Below, one piece after another: positions 1 through 7,102 of a DNA stretch of 64,000 nt. Positions within the stretch are counted from its first letter, which is position 1; the number at the start of each line of letters is the position of its first letter. The notes below the pieces were generated by a model. It was not told where the DNA came from. It did no database searches and was given only the letters and a program-made list of their open reading frames with translations. The stretch comes from Brevibacillus aydinogluensis (GTDB taxonomy: Bacteria > Bacillota > Bacilli > Brevibacillales > Brevibacillaceae), in the NCBI RefSeq assembly GCF_031954365.1, contig NZ_JAUSVZ010000002.1. One strand, given 5' to 3'. Both the position numbers and the translations under genes were made by a program.

Positions 1-1
1 A

Positions 2-787
2 GCGAAAGACGCGGAGATTTTCCGGCTGTACGGTGAACTGATCACCGCCCACATGCACCAGCTCAAACGGGGCGATACCGTCCTGGAGGCGGTCAACTGG
101 TACGACGAAGCGGGCAGCACCGTGACCATTCCGCTCGACCCGTTGAAGACGCCGTCCGAAAATTTGCAGGCCTACTACAAGCGCTACAACAAGGCGAAAA
201 ACAGCCTGCAGATCGTGGAAGAACAAATCCGGCAGGCGCGCGAAGAGATCGTCTATCTGGACGGCCTGCTCGTCCAGTTGGAGCACGCCTCCCTGCAGGA
301 AGCGGAAGAAATCCGTGAAGAACTGGCGGAACAAGGGTATGTGCGCAGCCGGCAGAAACGGACAAACAAAAAGAAAAAGGACGTCCGTCCCGAACTGGAC
401 GCCTACACGTCGAGCGACGGCACGGAGATTCTCGTGGGCAAGAACAACAAGCAAAACGACTACCTGACCAACAAGCTGGCCGCGCCTCACGACACGTGGC
501 TGCACACCAAGGATATCCCCGGTTCCCACGTCGTCATCCGCTCCCGCCAGGTCTCGGAACAAACCCTGCGGGAAGCGGCCGTCCTCGCCGCGTATTACAG
601 CAAGGCGCAACACGGCAACCAGGTGCCGGTCGACTACACGCTGGTCAAATATGTAAAAAAACCGAGCGGAGCCAAGCCCGGTTTCGTCATCTACGAACAG
701 CAGCGGACGCTGTACGTCACTCCCGATGAAGCGCTGGTTCGCCGGCTGAAGGCGAACAACCGCGCGGCGCATAGCGAGACTAGGTAG
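2..787 (+). CDS. rqcH: RqcH/NFACT family protein, C-terminal part (5' end outside window)
   Basis: Open from the first bases of the window, so only the last 261 residues are present. The visible part contains the end of the NFACT-N region, a charged coiled-coil stretch (about residues 60-120 here) and the NFACT-R (DUF814) domain with the conserved segment DTWLHTKDIPGSHVVIR. Proteins of this family (Rqc2/RqcH, formerly called fibronectin-binding protein A) bind stalled 50S-peptidyl-tRNA complexes and add C-terminal alanine tails in ribosome quality control. The first in-frame ATG in the window, at 53, is internal to the gene and is not the start. Family assignment is firm; the function is from the family. 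Confidence 0.93.
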   Translation, partial: AKDAEIFRLYGELITAHMHQLKRGDTVLEAVNWYDEAGSTVTIPLDPLKTPSENLQAYYKRYNKAKNSLQIVEEQIRQAREEIVYLDGLLVQLEHASLQEAEEIREELAEQGYVRSRQKRTNKKKKDVRPELDAYTSSDGTEILVGKNNKQNDYLTNKLAAPHDTWLHTKDIPGSHVVIRSRQVSEQTLREAAVLAAYYSKAQHGNQVPVDYTLVKYVKKPSGAKPGFVIYEQQRTLYVTPDEALVRRLKANNRAAHSETR

Positions 788-821
788 GTTCATACTAAGA
801 GCATGAAAGGAGGGTTCGTGC

Positions 822-1166
822 TTGAACATCCTGCTCAAGCTCTTGGTAAACGGCATCATCGCAGTGCCGGGGCTGCTGTGGTCGGGAACGTCGCTTTCGT
901 TTGCGCTGGTTACCAGCGCAGTCGTCAGCCTGGTGGCCTACGGGCTGGGCGATGCCTTCATTCTGCCACGGACCAACAATACGTTTGCCTGCACGGCAGA
1001 TTTCGGGCTGGTATTTGCCCTGTTCTGGCTGGCCGCGTCTGTGTTTGCGCAGCCTTTTCGCCTGTCCGGCCTGTTTTTGACGGCCTTTGCCATTTCCATT
1101 GCCGAATACTTTTATCATGACTATTTGCAGCGGCATGGGGTCCATCACACCAAGCACCCCGGCTGA
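822..1166 (+). CDS. DUF2512 (YndM-like) membrane protein
   Basis: 114-residue protein with four hydrophobic segments covering almost its whole length and a polar, His-rich C-terminus. It begins with TTG at 822, preceded by a strong ribosome binding site (AAAGGAGGG, about 7 bases upstream). The pattern of four short helices and the small size fit the DUF2512/YndM family of Bacillales integral membrane proteins, whose function is unknown. It lies 34 bp downstream of rqcH on the same strand and may be cotranscribed with it. Confidence 0.75.
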   Translation: MNILLKLLVNGIIAVPGLLWSGTSLSFALVTSAVVSLVAYGLGDAFILPRTNNTFACTADFGLVFALFWLAASVFAQPFRLSGLFLTAFAISIAEYFYHDYLQRHGVHHTKHPG

Positions 1167-1198
1167 CACCCTACCATCACATGCAAAGGAGGATCGGG

Positions 1199-1612
1199 AT
1201 GGACGTCATCGGCATCATCCAGACAGATTTGAACGAGTTTAACGTTCTGTTTGTACCGGATCAAAACAGCGGCGAAAACAAGGAACAACAGGATCAGCGT
1301 AATCAGCGTGGCCAGGAGAGCCAATCCAGTCAGGACAACGATAACGACTCCCTGTTTCTCGATTTCCTGGGTGACCAGACTGCTGAACAGGATCAGCAGG
1401 GGCAATCCGGAAATCAGCAGAGCGGTCCGCAGGAAATGACCGTCCGGATCAAGGGCATTCCAGAGGGGCAAAAAGCAAACTTTTTGCAGATGTATCAGAT
1501 TCTTCACGACGCCAAGCACACCCGTGATCTGGAACAGTCGCTGACCATCGTCAGCCGGGGAGACCAACAGCAGAATCAGAAGGAGACAGGCATCTCCGGC
1601 GTACGGCACTGA
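1199..1612 (+). CDS. Gln-rich protein of unknown function
   Basis: 137 residues from an ATG at 1199 with an AAAGGAGG site upstream; an in-frame ATG at 1181 lies before the ribosome binding site and is unlikely. Residues about 20-80 are a low-complexity linker rich in Gln, Asp, Asn, Ser and Glu. The ends look structured: residues 1-20 (starting MDVIGIIQTDLNEF) and a C-terminal part with a helical stretch around QMYQILHDAKHTRDLEQS. There is no signal peptide or membrane segment. I do not recognise the family. A strong terminator follows directly, so it ends a transcription unit that may start with rqcH. Confidence 0.7.
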   Translation: MDVIGIIQTDLNEFNVLFVPDQNSGENKEQQDQRNQRGQESQSSQDNDNDSLFLDFLGDQTAEQDQQGQSGNQQSGPQEMTVRIKGIPEGQKANFLQMYQILHDAKHTRDLEQSLTIVSRGDQQQNQKETGISGVRH

Positions 1613-1643
1613 GTCCGATCGCCACAGGAACGGCAGATCGCGC

Positions 1644-1678
1644 AAAAAAACCTGGAACGATAACGTCCCAGGTTTTTT
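1644..1678 (+). terminator. Rho-independent terminator
   Basis: Hairpin CCTGG/CCAGG flanked by an A run and a TTTTTT run, 31 bp after the stop codon at 1612. The A and T runs extend the stem. It ends the rqcH-side transcription unit. Confidence 0.8.
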
Positions 1679-2041
1679 CGTGGTCGAATCTTCTATGTCC
1701 AGCTTGTCTTTTTATTTTTAAAAAAAACCCCCGCTCTGCCGTCCGGCCTCATGTTTCTGTAACCTGCTCTCACACAGGTGGGTGACCCGTCCGCGTTTCT
1801 GCCTTCCCATGCGTCCCAGGCCGGGAGGTGGGCCTGACATACGGCGCGAAGTTCTGTCTCCCTAGAAACACTCATAAGGTTAGAAACATTTATGGCCTCA
1901 CGTACATCGCAGGATCTTTACACTTCTTACTCTACCACAGATGGCTTCCGTTCTCAATGGATATTCTCTCACCTGCAGCATATTTTCCGCTAGACTTGGT
2001 TGCGCTGTTCACACGTTCTTGCGGTGGGACCAAAAGATTTC
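1679..2041. other. Intergenic stretch without a convincing gene
   Basis: About 360 bp between the terminator and the promoter region of the next gene. Short open frames exist on both strands, but none has both a ribosome binding site and a protein-like composition. No clear structured RNA was seen. Confidence 0.5.
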
Positions 2042-2070
2042 TTGACAAGCTCCGGCTTCAACCGGATAGG
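2042..2070 (+). promoter_or_regulatory. Candidate sigma-A promoter of the Gmad2 protein gene
   Basis: TTGACA at 2042-2047, 17 bp spacer, then GATAGG at 2065-2070. The -35 is perfect but the -10 is weak. It lies 57 bp before the start codon at 2127. Confidence 0.45.
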
Positions 2071-2126
2071 AACGGGACAAACAGGCCATGCTACAAAAAA
2101 ATTTACCCGTTTGGAGGCAACCCGCA

Positions 2127-2534
2127 ATGAAAAAGAACGTGTTTTGTGCGTGGGTGATCGTCTGCTGGCTGGTATGCGTCTCAGCGCTGCCCCCGGCTGC
2201 CGGTGCCGCCGGCATTCCGCCAGCGTCAAAGAGCCAACAGGGGTACGGCAACGAAGCGTTCCGCAATGTCACGGTCAGCAAGACCGACATCAGCCAATAC
2301 GTCGTCAAGGGACAAGCCCGCGTCCTGGAAGGCAATGTCCGCTACGTGGTCACGGACGGGGCTACCACCCTGATCAACAGTTTCGTCTCCGCCAGCCGCG
2401 GCGGCCTGTCATGGGGCTCGTATGAACTCAACCTGAACCTGCCCGGCAGCAAGCAGCCGCTTACCTTGATATTGTTTGAAGAAATTGCGCACACGGGTGC
2501 CCGTCGGCACGAACTGAAAATTCCGCTTCCCTGA
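2127..2534 (+). CDS. Secreted Gmad2-domain (Ig-like) protein
   Basis: 135 residues from ATG 2127 (GGAGGC about 10 bases upstream). Residues 1-27 form a signal peptide (MKKN, hydrophobic core, Ala-rich cleavage region). The rest looks like one Ig-like beta-sandwich of the Gmad2 type, with the signature VKGQARVLEGNVRYVV early and LTLILFEEIAHTGARRHEL near the end. Gmad2 domains occur in Bacillales spore-germination (GerM-associated) and other envelope proteins and are thought to mediate binding. No lipobox is present, so the product is probably exported or held at the wall. The gene is monocistronic, with its own promoter candidate and terminator. The domain call is by pattern only. Confidence 0.72.
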   Translation: MKKNVFCAWVIVCWLVCVSALPPAAGAAGIPPASKSQQGYGNEAFRNVTVSKTDISQYVVKGQARVLEGNVRYVVTDGATTLINSFVSASRGGLSWGSYELNLNLPGSKQPLTLILFEEIAHTGARRHELKIPLP

Positions 2535-2536
2535 CG

Positions 2537-2566
2537 AAAAAAACGCCGTGGCTTCGGCGTTTTTTC
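2537..2566 (+). terminator. Bidirectional terminator
   Basis: CGCCG/CGGCG stem with a 6-nt loop, flanked by an A run and a TTTTTT run. It lies between the convergent Gmad2 gene and enoyl-CoA hydratase gene and can serve both strands. Confidence 0.85.
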
Positions 2567-3335
2567 ACATGCGCTTCCGTTTGGCCTGTACCAGCGATTC
2601 AAAGGCGGGATGCATGATCAACTTAGGCTGCTGCTCCTTCTCCCAGGCCAGCGACTGCTCCAGATTCTTCTCCAGGCAAGCGGTCAAACCCGCTTTGGTG
2701 ACGGCCAGCGCATGACGGGGCAGCCGGCGAAGGGCACTGATCAACTGCTGCGCCTCCTGCTCGATCTCGGCTGCATCCACGGCCTTGTAGATCAAGCCGA
2801 TCCGCTCCGCTTCGCTGCCGGAGATTTTTTCACCGAGCAGAGCCAAACGCTTGGCCTGGGCCATGCCAACCAGGCGCGGCAGCAGATAGGTGCCGCCGAA
2901 ATCCGTGGTCAGGCCGATCTGAACAAACGGCTCCTGCAGCACCGCGTCCCGGGCTGCGATGACAAAGTCAGCATGAAGCGCCAGATTGAGGCCCGCCCCT
3001 ACTGCCGCCCCTTCGACCAGGGCGATTACCGGTTTGGGCATGTGATGAAGCTGCGTCAAAAACGCGTTGATCACCGTCAGTGACTCGTCAGCCTGGGCGG
3101 GGTCACGCAGCGCTCCCAGTATGCTTAAATCGGCCCCCGAGCAGAAGTTGCCACCGGCGCCGCGCAGAAGCACCACTTCGACAGCCGGTTCAGCGGCAGC
3201 CCGTGCGATCGCCTCCTGTAGCAGTGAAAACATCTCCAGCGTCAGCGCATTCAGTACCCGCGGCCGATTGAGCGTAATTGTCCAGATGCCCTCCCGCAGG
3301 TCGGTTAGGATCGGCATGTCTTGTCCGTGTTCCAT
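2565..3335 (-). CDS. Enoyl-CoA hydratase/isomerase family protein (PaaG-like)
   Basis: 256 residues, the normal crotonase length. Start ATG 3335 has AAAGGAG about 8 bases upstream. The oxyanion-hole segments are visible: NFCSGADLS (about residues 66-74) and the AVGAGLNLALHADF region. The second active-site segment reads FVQIGLTTDFGGTYLLPRL, with Asp where classical hydratases carry the second catalytic Glu. That pattern is common in PaaG-type isomerases and related crotonases, so hydratase activity should not be assumed. The gene follows an AMACR-like CoA-transferase family gene by 18 bp, suggesting a two-gene acyl-CoA operon. Confidence 0.88.
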   Translation of the reverse strand: MEHGQDMPILTDLREGIWTITLNRPRVLNALTLEMFSLLQEAIARAAAEPAVEVVLLRGAGGNFCSGADLSILGALRDPAQADESLTVINAFLTQLHHMPKPVIALVEGAAVGAGLNLALHADFVIAARDAVLQEPFVQIGLTTDFGGTYLLPRLVGMAQAKRLALLGEKISGSEAERIGLIYKAVDAAEIEQEAQQLISALRRLPRHALAVTKAGLTACLEKNLEQSLAWEKEQQPKLIMHPAFESLVQAKRKRM

Positions 3336-3353
3336 CAGTGTCTGCTCCTTTCT

Positions 3354-4520
3354 TTACAGCATACGCTGCGGGATGACGCCTTCCTGTTCCAAGCGGGTCA
3401 ATTCGTCATCCGTCAGGTTCAGCTTGGTTTTCAACACGTCACGGGTGTCTTCCCCGCAGCGCGGAGGAGGCGTCATGCCGTCCAGCGGGCGGGATCGTTC
3501 CACGCGCACCTGCAGCGTCTCTCCATCGGTTCCGTACGGCAGGGTAAAGGCGACTTCCCGGCTGGCGACATACGCACTGCCGCTCCAGGTGTCCATCTCT
3601 TCCACCGCGGTCAGGCAGCAGTCCACTTCACTCCCCAGTTCGCTCCACTCTGCCTGCGTCCGTGATAAAAACAGGGCTTTCATTTCCTCGTAAACGTCCG
3701 GGTGGTCAGCGATCAACGCGCCGTGCAGGGTCTCCCAGTCTTCCCGTCCAACCGCCCGGCAGAAGTTGTGCCAGAACTTCTCCTCCAGCGCCGCCAGCGT
3801 GACGTACTTGCCATCCGCGCTCTCGTACACCTGGTATGCCAGCATGCCCTTCAGAAATTGGCCCATCGCTCTCGCCTGCCCGTCATGGGCGAGCAGGGCA
3901 TGCAGTCCCATCCAGGAGGAGAGCACGTCCACTGCAGCGACGTCGAGGTAAGCGCCCTGTCCGTGTCGACATTGCCGAACCAGCGCTGCACAAATTTGCT
4001 CGGCTGCGTACAGGCCCACAGCGTAATCGGCGATTGGCACTTCCGGGGGGACCGGCCTGCCTTCGCTGTCGCGAATCGCTGACAGCAGCCCGCTGATCGC
4101 CTGGTAGTTGAGGTCGTGGCCGCCCAACTGGTGCATGTCCCCCGTCTGGCCGTATCCGGTAACCGAGCAATACACCAGCGAAGGATGGACAGCAGACAGG
4201 CTGTCGTAGTCCAGACCGAGGTGGCGCATCACGCCCGGACGGAAGCTCTCCACCACCACGTCAGCACGGCTGGCCAGGTCAAACGCCAAGGCTCTGCCCG
4301 CTTCGGTATGCAGGTTCAGCGCGACGCTCCGCTTGTTGCGATTGGAGCTTAAAAACAACGCCCCCGTCTCTTTGACCCGCGGCCCCAGCGAACGGCCGGG
4401 ATCTCCCCCGGGATGGGCTTCCACCTTGATCACTTCTGCCCCCAGGTCGGCCAGCCTCATTGTGCAATACGGCCCGGGGAGATGACGTGAAAAATCGACG
4501 ACCGTGATCCCTGTCAACAT
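3354..4520 (-). CDS. CoA-transferase family III / alpha-methylacyl-CoA racemase-like protein
   Basis: 388 residues from ATG 4520; a GTG at 4541 would add seven residues but leaves no ribosome binding site. The N-terminus (VVDFSRHLPGPYCTMRLADL, then LGAEVIKVE) is typical of the CaiB/BaiF family. The segment GHDLNYQAISG followed by IADYAVGLYAA resembles the His- and Asp-containing active-site stretches of alpha-methylacyl-CoA racemases more than formyl-CoA transferases. With the adjacent crotonase it suggests branched acyl-CoA handling. The substrate cannot be read from the sequence. Confidence 0.85.
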   Translation of the reverse strand: MLTGITVVDFSRHLPGPYCTMRLADLGAEVIKVEAHPGGDPGRSLGPRVKETGALFLSSNRNKRSVALNLHTEAGRALAFDLASRADVVVESFRPGVMRHLGLDYDSLSAVHPSLVYCSVTGYGQTGDMHQLGGHDLNYQAISGLLSAIRDSEGRPVPPEVPIADYAVGLYAAEQICAALVRQCRHGQGAYLDVAAVDVLSSWMGLHALLAHDGQARAMGQFLKGMLAYQVYESADGKYVTLAALEEKFWHNFCRAVGREDWETLHGALIADHPDVYEEMKALFLSRTQAEWSELGSEVDCCLTAVEEMDTWSGSAYVASREVAFTLPYGTDGETLQVRVERSRPLDGMTPPPRCGEDTRDVLKTKLNLTDDELTRLEQEGVIPQRML

Positions 4521-4614
4521 GCGGTTTCCACCCCTTTCCACCCTTGTCCATGTTTTGGTATTTCGTGATGGGCGGGCCGCATTCCTTCATTGTCAGAAAA
4601 ATGCCAACACAAAT

Positions 4615-4641
4615 ACAGCCGTTCAAATATCGAACGGCTGT
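4615..4641 (-). terminator. Hairpin after the DUF4870 gene
   Basis: Near-perfect palindrome ACAGCCGTTC/GAACGGCTGT with a short AT-rich loop, directly after the stop of the minus-strand DUF4870 gene. The T run on the minus strand is weak, so termination is likely but not certain. Confidence 0.55.
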
Positions 4642-4643
4642 TG

Positions 4644-4997
4644 TCAGGTGATAAAGCGCAGTGTGAGCGGATAGCGATAGGGTATGCCGTCATTGGCTCT
4701 GATCGCCGCCATGATGACGACCACCACCCAAAAGACGAACAGGGCGAACAAGAGCAGGACGCCAACAAACAGAAAAATCAGCAGCGTACTGATCGCCCCG
4801 TATATCGTGACACTGATGCCAAAGTTGAGTGCCTCTTTCCCTTGGCTGTCGACAAACGCTCCCTCTTCCCGCTTGAGCAGCCAGACAATCAGCGGCCCCA
4901 GCACGTTCCCCAGCGGAATGACAAATCCGGCAAAGGCAGAGAGATGCGCAGCGACCGCCCACATCCGCTCCTGTTTGCCGGGCCGTTCCTGATTCAT
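4644..4997 (-). CDS. DUF4870 membrane protein
   Basis: 117 residues. The N-terminal part (ERMWAVAAHLSAFAGFVIP) followed by GPLIVWLLKREEG and FVDSQGKEALNFGISVTIY is the characteristic DUF4870 pattern, with about three membrane-spanning helices and a conserved QGKEALNFQ-like motif. The ribosome binding site (AGGGGGG region upstream of ATG 4997) is good. Function of the family is unknown. It stands alone between a hairpin and a bidirectional terminator. Confidence 0.85.
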   Translation of the reverse strand: MNQERPGKQERMWAVAAHLSAFAGFVIPLGNVLGPLIVWLLKREEGAFVDSQGKEALNFGISVTIYGAISTLLIFLFVGVLLLFALFVFWVVVVIMAAIRANDGIPYRYPLTLRFIT

Positions 4998-5065
4998 GCA
5001 TAGCCCCCCTTGTTTGTTCCTTCACTTTCAAATGTACGGCAGACCTTCCGAAAACTTGCGGAGAG

Positions 5066-5096
5066 AAAAAAGCGCCTCTTAAGGAGGCGCTTTTTT
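5066..5096. terminator. Bidirectional rho-independent terminator
   Basis: GCGCCTC/GAGGCGC stem with A run before and TTTTTT after. It lies 5 bp beyond the stop codon of the small minus-strand gene at 5102-5311, which it most likely terminates. Confidence 0.85.
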
Positions 5097-5101
5097 CGTG
5101 T

Positions 5102-5311
5102 TTAGTAGGGGCTGTCAGGGCTGTCATACCAGTGACGCATGGACGAGGAACCGTACGAGTCGCATCCTTTTCCGTAGCGCTCTTTCCGATAGTGATAGCA
5201 ATCGTACTTGTAGACCGGTTTGTAGTAGCATTTTTTCTTGTAGTACTTCTTCTTACAGCATTTTTTGTAGTGGCATTTGTGCCCGTGAGACTTATGGCAT
5301 CCGCAGCTCAT
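5102..5311 (-). CDS. Small Cys/His/Lys/Tyr-rich protein, possible spore coat component
   Basis: 69 residues from ATG 5311 with a clear AGGGGGTGA site 5 bases upstream, and its own terminator. Composition is extreme: it starts MSCGCHKSHGHKCHYKKCC, then has repeated K/Y/C clusters, and ends in a Ser/Tyr/Asp-rich tail. There are nine cysteines and no hydrophobic segment. Such composition is typical of cross-linked spore coat or crust proteins (CotD-, CotG-like) and of metal-binding peptides. I do not recognise a specific family. A CATAnnnT-like motif lies upstream but no good -35, so sporulation control is only a suggestion. Confidence 0.72.
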   Translation of the reverse strand: MSCGCHKSHGHKCHYKKCCKKKYYKKKCYYKPVYKYDCYHYRKERYGKGCDSYGSSSMRHWYDSPDSPY

Positions 5312-5420
5312 GAGCTCACCCCCTCTGAGTTGGTACAGTTACATGCTATGTCGAAGGGGTGGCATTGGCATGGTACACTTGTCTAAACTGTACAGAAATA
5401 AACGGATAACCATGAGGGCA

Positions 5421-6365
5421 TTACTGCGTGACGATCTTCCGCAGTTCGTTGATTCCGTGATGATCGGGGATTTCCTGAAACTCTTTTACCTTGGGCAAGG
5501 TTAACAGATGGGGCCGAGTCATGTAACCCGGTTTGGAGATGTAGACCACGTCGCAGTTGGCAATCAGCTCAAACACGTCGGGGTGGTTGGCCTCGATTGT
5601 CCGCAGGTCCAGATGCGTGATTCCGGCGTTGTACAAGTCGTCGATCATGCCTTCCGCTCCCCGGATGGTGGCGCAGATCAGGCCCACCTTGGTGTGGCGA
5701 GGGTACGCTTCCAGGGCGGGAATGACGATGGTCGGGTCGGGGATGAAATCCAGGCTGACCACCGGAGGCGCTTCCCGCGGGAGCGCCTGCTTTATTTTGA
5801 GGGTAACGCTGGGATGGGTGACAATTGCCTTGTACTGCTGCAAAAAGCCGGCGTCCTCTTCCAGCCGCTCCCAAAACTCGTCAAACGTGCGACCTTCCAC
5901 CATCGCGCTCGGCAGGTGATACTGCACCAGCCGCAGATACTCGGCCAGCTCCAGTTCCGTAAAGCGGAGAAACAGCACGGGGGACTGATTGATCTCCTGC
6001 ATGACAGCGGACAAGACGCGCGTAAACTCGTCCATCGAATATCCCATTGCCTTTACCTTGTGCAGCGTTTCCTTGGCCAATAGCGCCAGGTGGGCGGGGT
6101 TGCGGGTCAACAGGGGGTCGTTTACCACGCTGCTGACGATCGTTCCCCGTCCCTGCCGGGAGTCGACCAATCCCTCCTGCTGCAAGCGCAGGTAGACACT
6201 GCGCACCGTGTTGTAGTTCACCTTGAGATGGGCAGCCAATTGCCGTACAGTCGGAAGCTGTGATTGCGGCGGAAGTTCCCCGCTGCGGATGAAGGCGGCA
6301 ATTTGCTGATACAGTTGTTCGTGGTACGAGATGTTGGAATCTTTTTGCAGAGACAGACGATGCAC
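5421..6365 (-). CDS. GntR-family transcriptional regulator with unassigned effector domain
   Basis: 314 residues from GTG 6365 with GGGGGTT upstream; the open frame runs 5' to 6539 but that part is not protein-like and carries the promoter. Residues about 10-75 are a winged helix of the GntR type, with SQLPTVRQLAAHLKVNYNTV and the wing region GLVDSRQGRGTIV. The C-terminal two-thirds is neither an aminotransferase (MocR) nor an obvious UTRA or FadR domain. It has alternating strands and helices, for example KVGLICATIRGAEGMIDDL and NCDVVYISKPGYMT, like the second half of a periplasmic-binding-protein fold. It is divergent from yjzC. Its ligand and target are unknown. Confidence 0.85.
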   Translation of the reverse strand: MHRLSLQKDSNISYHEQLYQQIAAFIRSGELPPQSQLPTVRQLAAHLKVNYNTVRSVYLRLQQEGLVDSRQGRGTIVSSVVNDPLLTRNPAHLALLAKETLHKVKAMGYSMDEFTRVLSAVMQEINQSPVLFLRFTELELAEYLRLVQYHLPSAMVEGRTFDEFWERLEEDAGFLQQYKAIVTHPSVTLKIKQALPREAPPVVSLDFIPDPTIVIPALEAYPRHTKVGLICATIRGAEGMIDDLYNAGITHLDLRTIEANHPDVFELIANCDVVYISKPGYMTRPHLLTLPKVKEFQEIPDHHGINELRKIVTQ

Positions 6366-6395
6366 GATACAACCCCCCGGATCTGTGGTGCTCCT

Positions 6396-6425
6396 ATCGT
6401 AAATCAATTCTGAATCTATCGTCAA
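6396..6425 (-). promoter_or_regulatory. Sigma-A promoter of the GntR gene
   Basis: On the minus strand TTGACG (6420-6425), 18-bp spacer, TACGAT (6396-6401), about 30 bp before the GTG start. Confidence 0.6.
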
Positions 6426-6439
6426 TAGCGGCACAAGGG

Positions 6440-6467
6440 TTGAGCCAGTCCCTTGGGGAGATACTAA
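6440..6467 (+). promoter_or_regulatory. Candidate promoter of yjzC
   Basis: TTGAGC at 6440-6445, 16-bp spacer, TACTAA at 6462-6467, 37 bp before the yjzC start. It is back to back with the GntR promoter. Confidence 0.5.
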
Positions 6468-6504
6468 ACGGGACACAACATGAGAAGAAAGCGGGGTGAC
6501 CCAG

Positions 6505-6675
6505 ATGGGCGAGCGCAGCCGTTTTCGTGAAGGCGACAAGTCTCCGAAAAACGCGGTCTACATGGAAATCGGGGAAACCGGCGCCAGCGTGCAGAACCCG
6601 ATGATCATCGAGCTGGGCAAAGGGGACAAGTTTCCCCCGACCCGCAACAAGAACCGCGTCTGGACGCAAAAGTAA
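6505..6675 (+). CDS. yjzC: YjzC family small protein
   Basis: 56 residues, starting MGERSRFREGDKSPKNAVY and containing YMEIGETGASVQNP and GDKFPPTRNKNRVWTQK. This is the typical YjzC pattern of short, charged, soluble Bacillales proteins with a GETG motif and a C-terminal NRxWTxK. The function is unknown. It has a divergent promoter and is followed by a terminator. The ribosome binding site (GGGGTGA) is moderate. Confidence 0.85.
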   Translation: MGERSRFREGDKSPKNAVYMEIGETGASVQNPMIIELGKGDKFPPTRNKNRVWTQK

Positions 6676-6690
6676 CCGCTATCCACGGAC

Positions 6691-6737
6691 AAAGGGAACA
6701 TGCGGCTCCGCAATGGGCGGAGCCAGTCATTCCCTTT
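6691..6737 (+). terminator. Terminator after yjzC
   Basis: AAAGGGAA ... GGCTCCGC / GCGGAGCC ... TTCCCTTT stem with an internal bulge, 16 bp after the yjzC stop. Confidence 0.7.
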
Positions 6738-6750
6738 TGCCCGGGCAAAA

Positions 6751-6774
6751 ACCACCCCCGCGAGCAGGGGCGGT
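6751..6774 (-). terminator. Terminator of the sigma 1.1-like gene
   Basis: On the minus strand ACCGCCCC / GGGGGTGGT stem followed by TTTT, 6 bp after the stop at 6781. Confidence 0.65.
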
Positions 6775-6780
6775 CGCGTG

Positions 6781-7014
6781 TTACTCGTCTTCGTCCTCGG
6801 CGTCCTCTTCATCGCCTTTCAGGTAGATGATCGTAACCCCCAGGCTTTCCAGGAGCTGCAGCACTTCCCGGTTCAGCTCCTCGTCCCGCAGCAGCCCCAG
6901 GCTCTCCACCAGTTCCAGCTCTTCCAGATCGCCCGATTCGGCATCCTCAATCAATTCGATTACTTCCGTCATATCTCTTTCCTGCAGAATGGAGAGAATT
7001 TCCTCTTTGGTCAT
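6781..7014 (-). CDS. Stand-alone sigma-70 region 1.1-like acidic protein
   Basis: 77 residues from ATG 7014 (GAGGTGCAGG upstream). The protein is strongly acidic and mostly helical. It has LRDEELNREVLQLLESLGVTI followed by a strand and an acidic tail (GDEEDAEDEDE). This resembles region 1.1 of primary sigma factors, where a three-helix unit ends in a Gly-(V/I)-x-(V/I) strand and a run of acidic residues. In RpoD the acidic module occludes the DNA channel. A free copy could act as a DNA mimic or an RNA polymerase ligand, but that is inference; it might equally be a short acidic protein of unrelated function. Confidence 0.7.
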   Translation of the reverse strand: MTKEEILSILQERDMTEVIELIEDAESGDLEELELVESLGLLRDEELNREVLQLLESLGVTIIYLKGDEEDAEDEDE

Positions 7015-7053
7015 CTTCTAACCTGCACCTCGTTTTCTGCTTGCGTTTTCCTT

Positions 7054-7059
7054 TATAAT
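7054..7059 (+). promoter_or_regulatory. TATAAT -10 element before the DUF309 gene
   Basis: Perfect TATAAT 43 bp before the start codon at 7103. No clear -35 is found at 17 bp, so only the -10 is reported. Confidence 0.4.
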
Positions 7060-7102
7060 AGTACATGGTTGAATCGGAAAACAAAAGAGCGAGGAGCTTG
7101 TC

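Noticed and set aside
4521..4541. GTG at 4541 as the start of the CoA-transferase family gene
   Set aside because: It would place the likely ribosome binding site (AAAGGGG) inside the coding region; ATG 4520 has that site at a normal distance.
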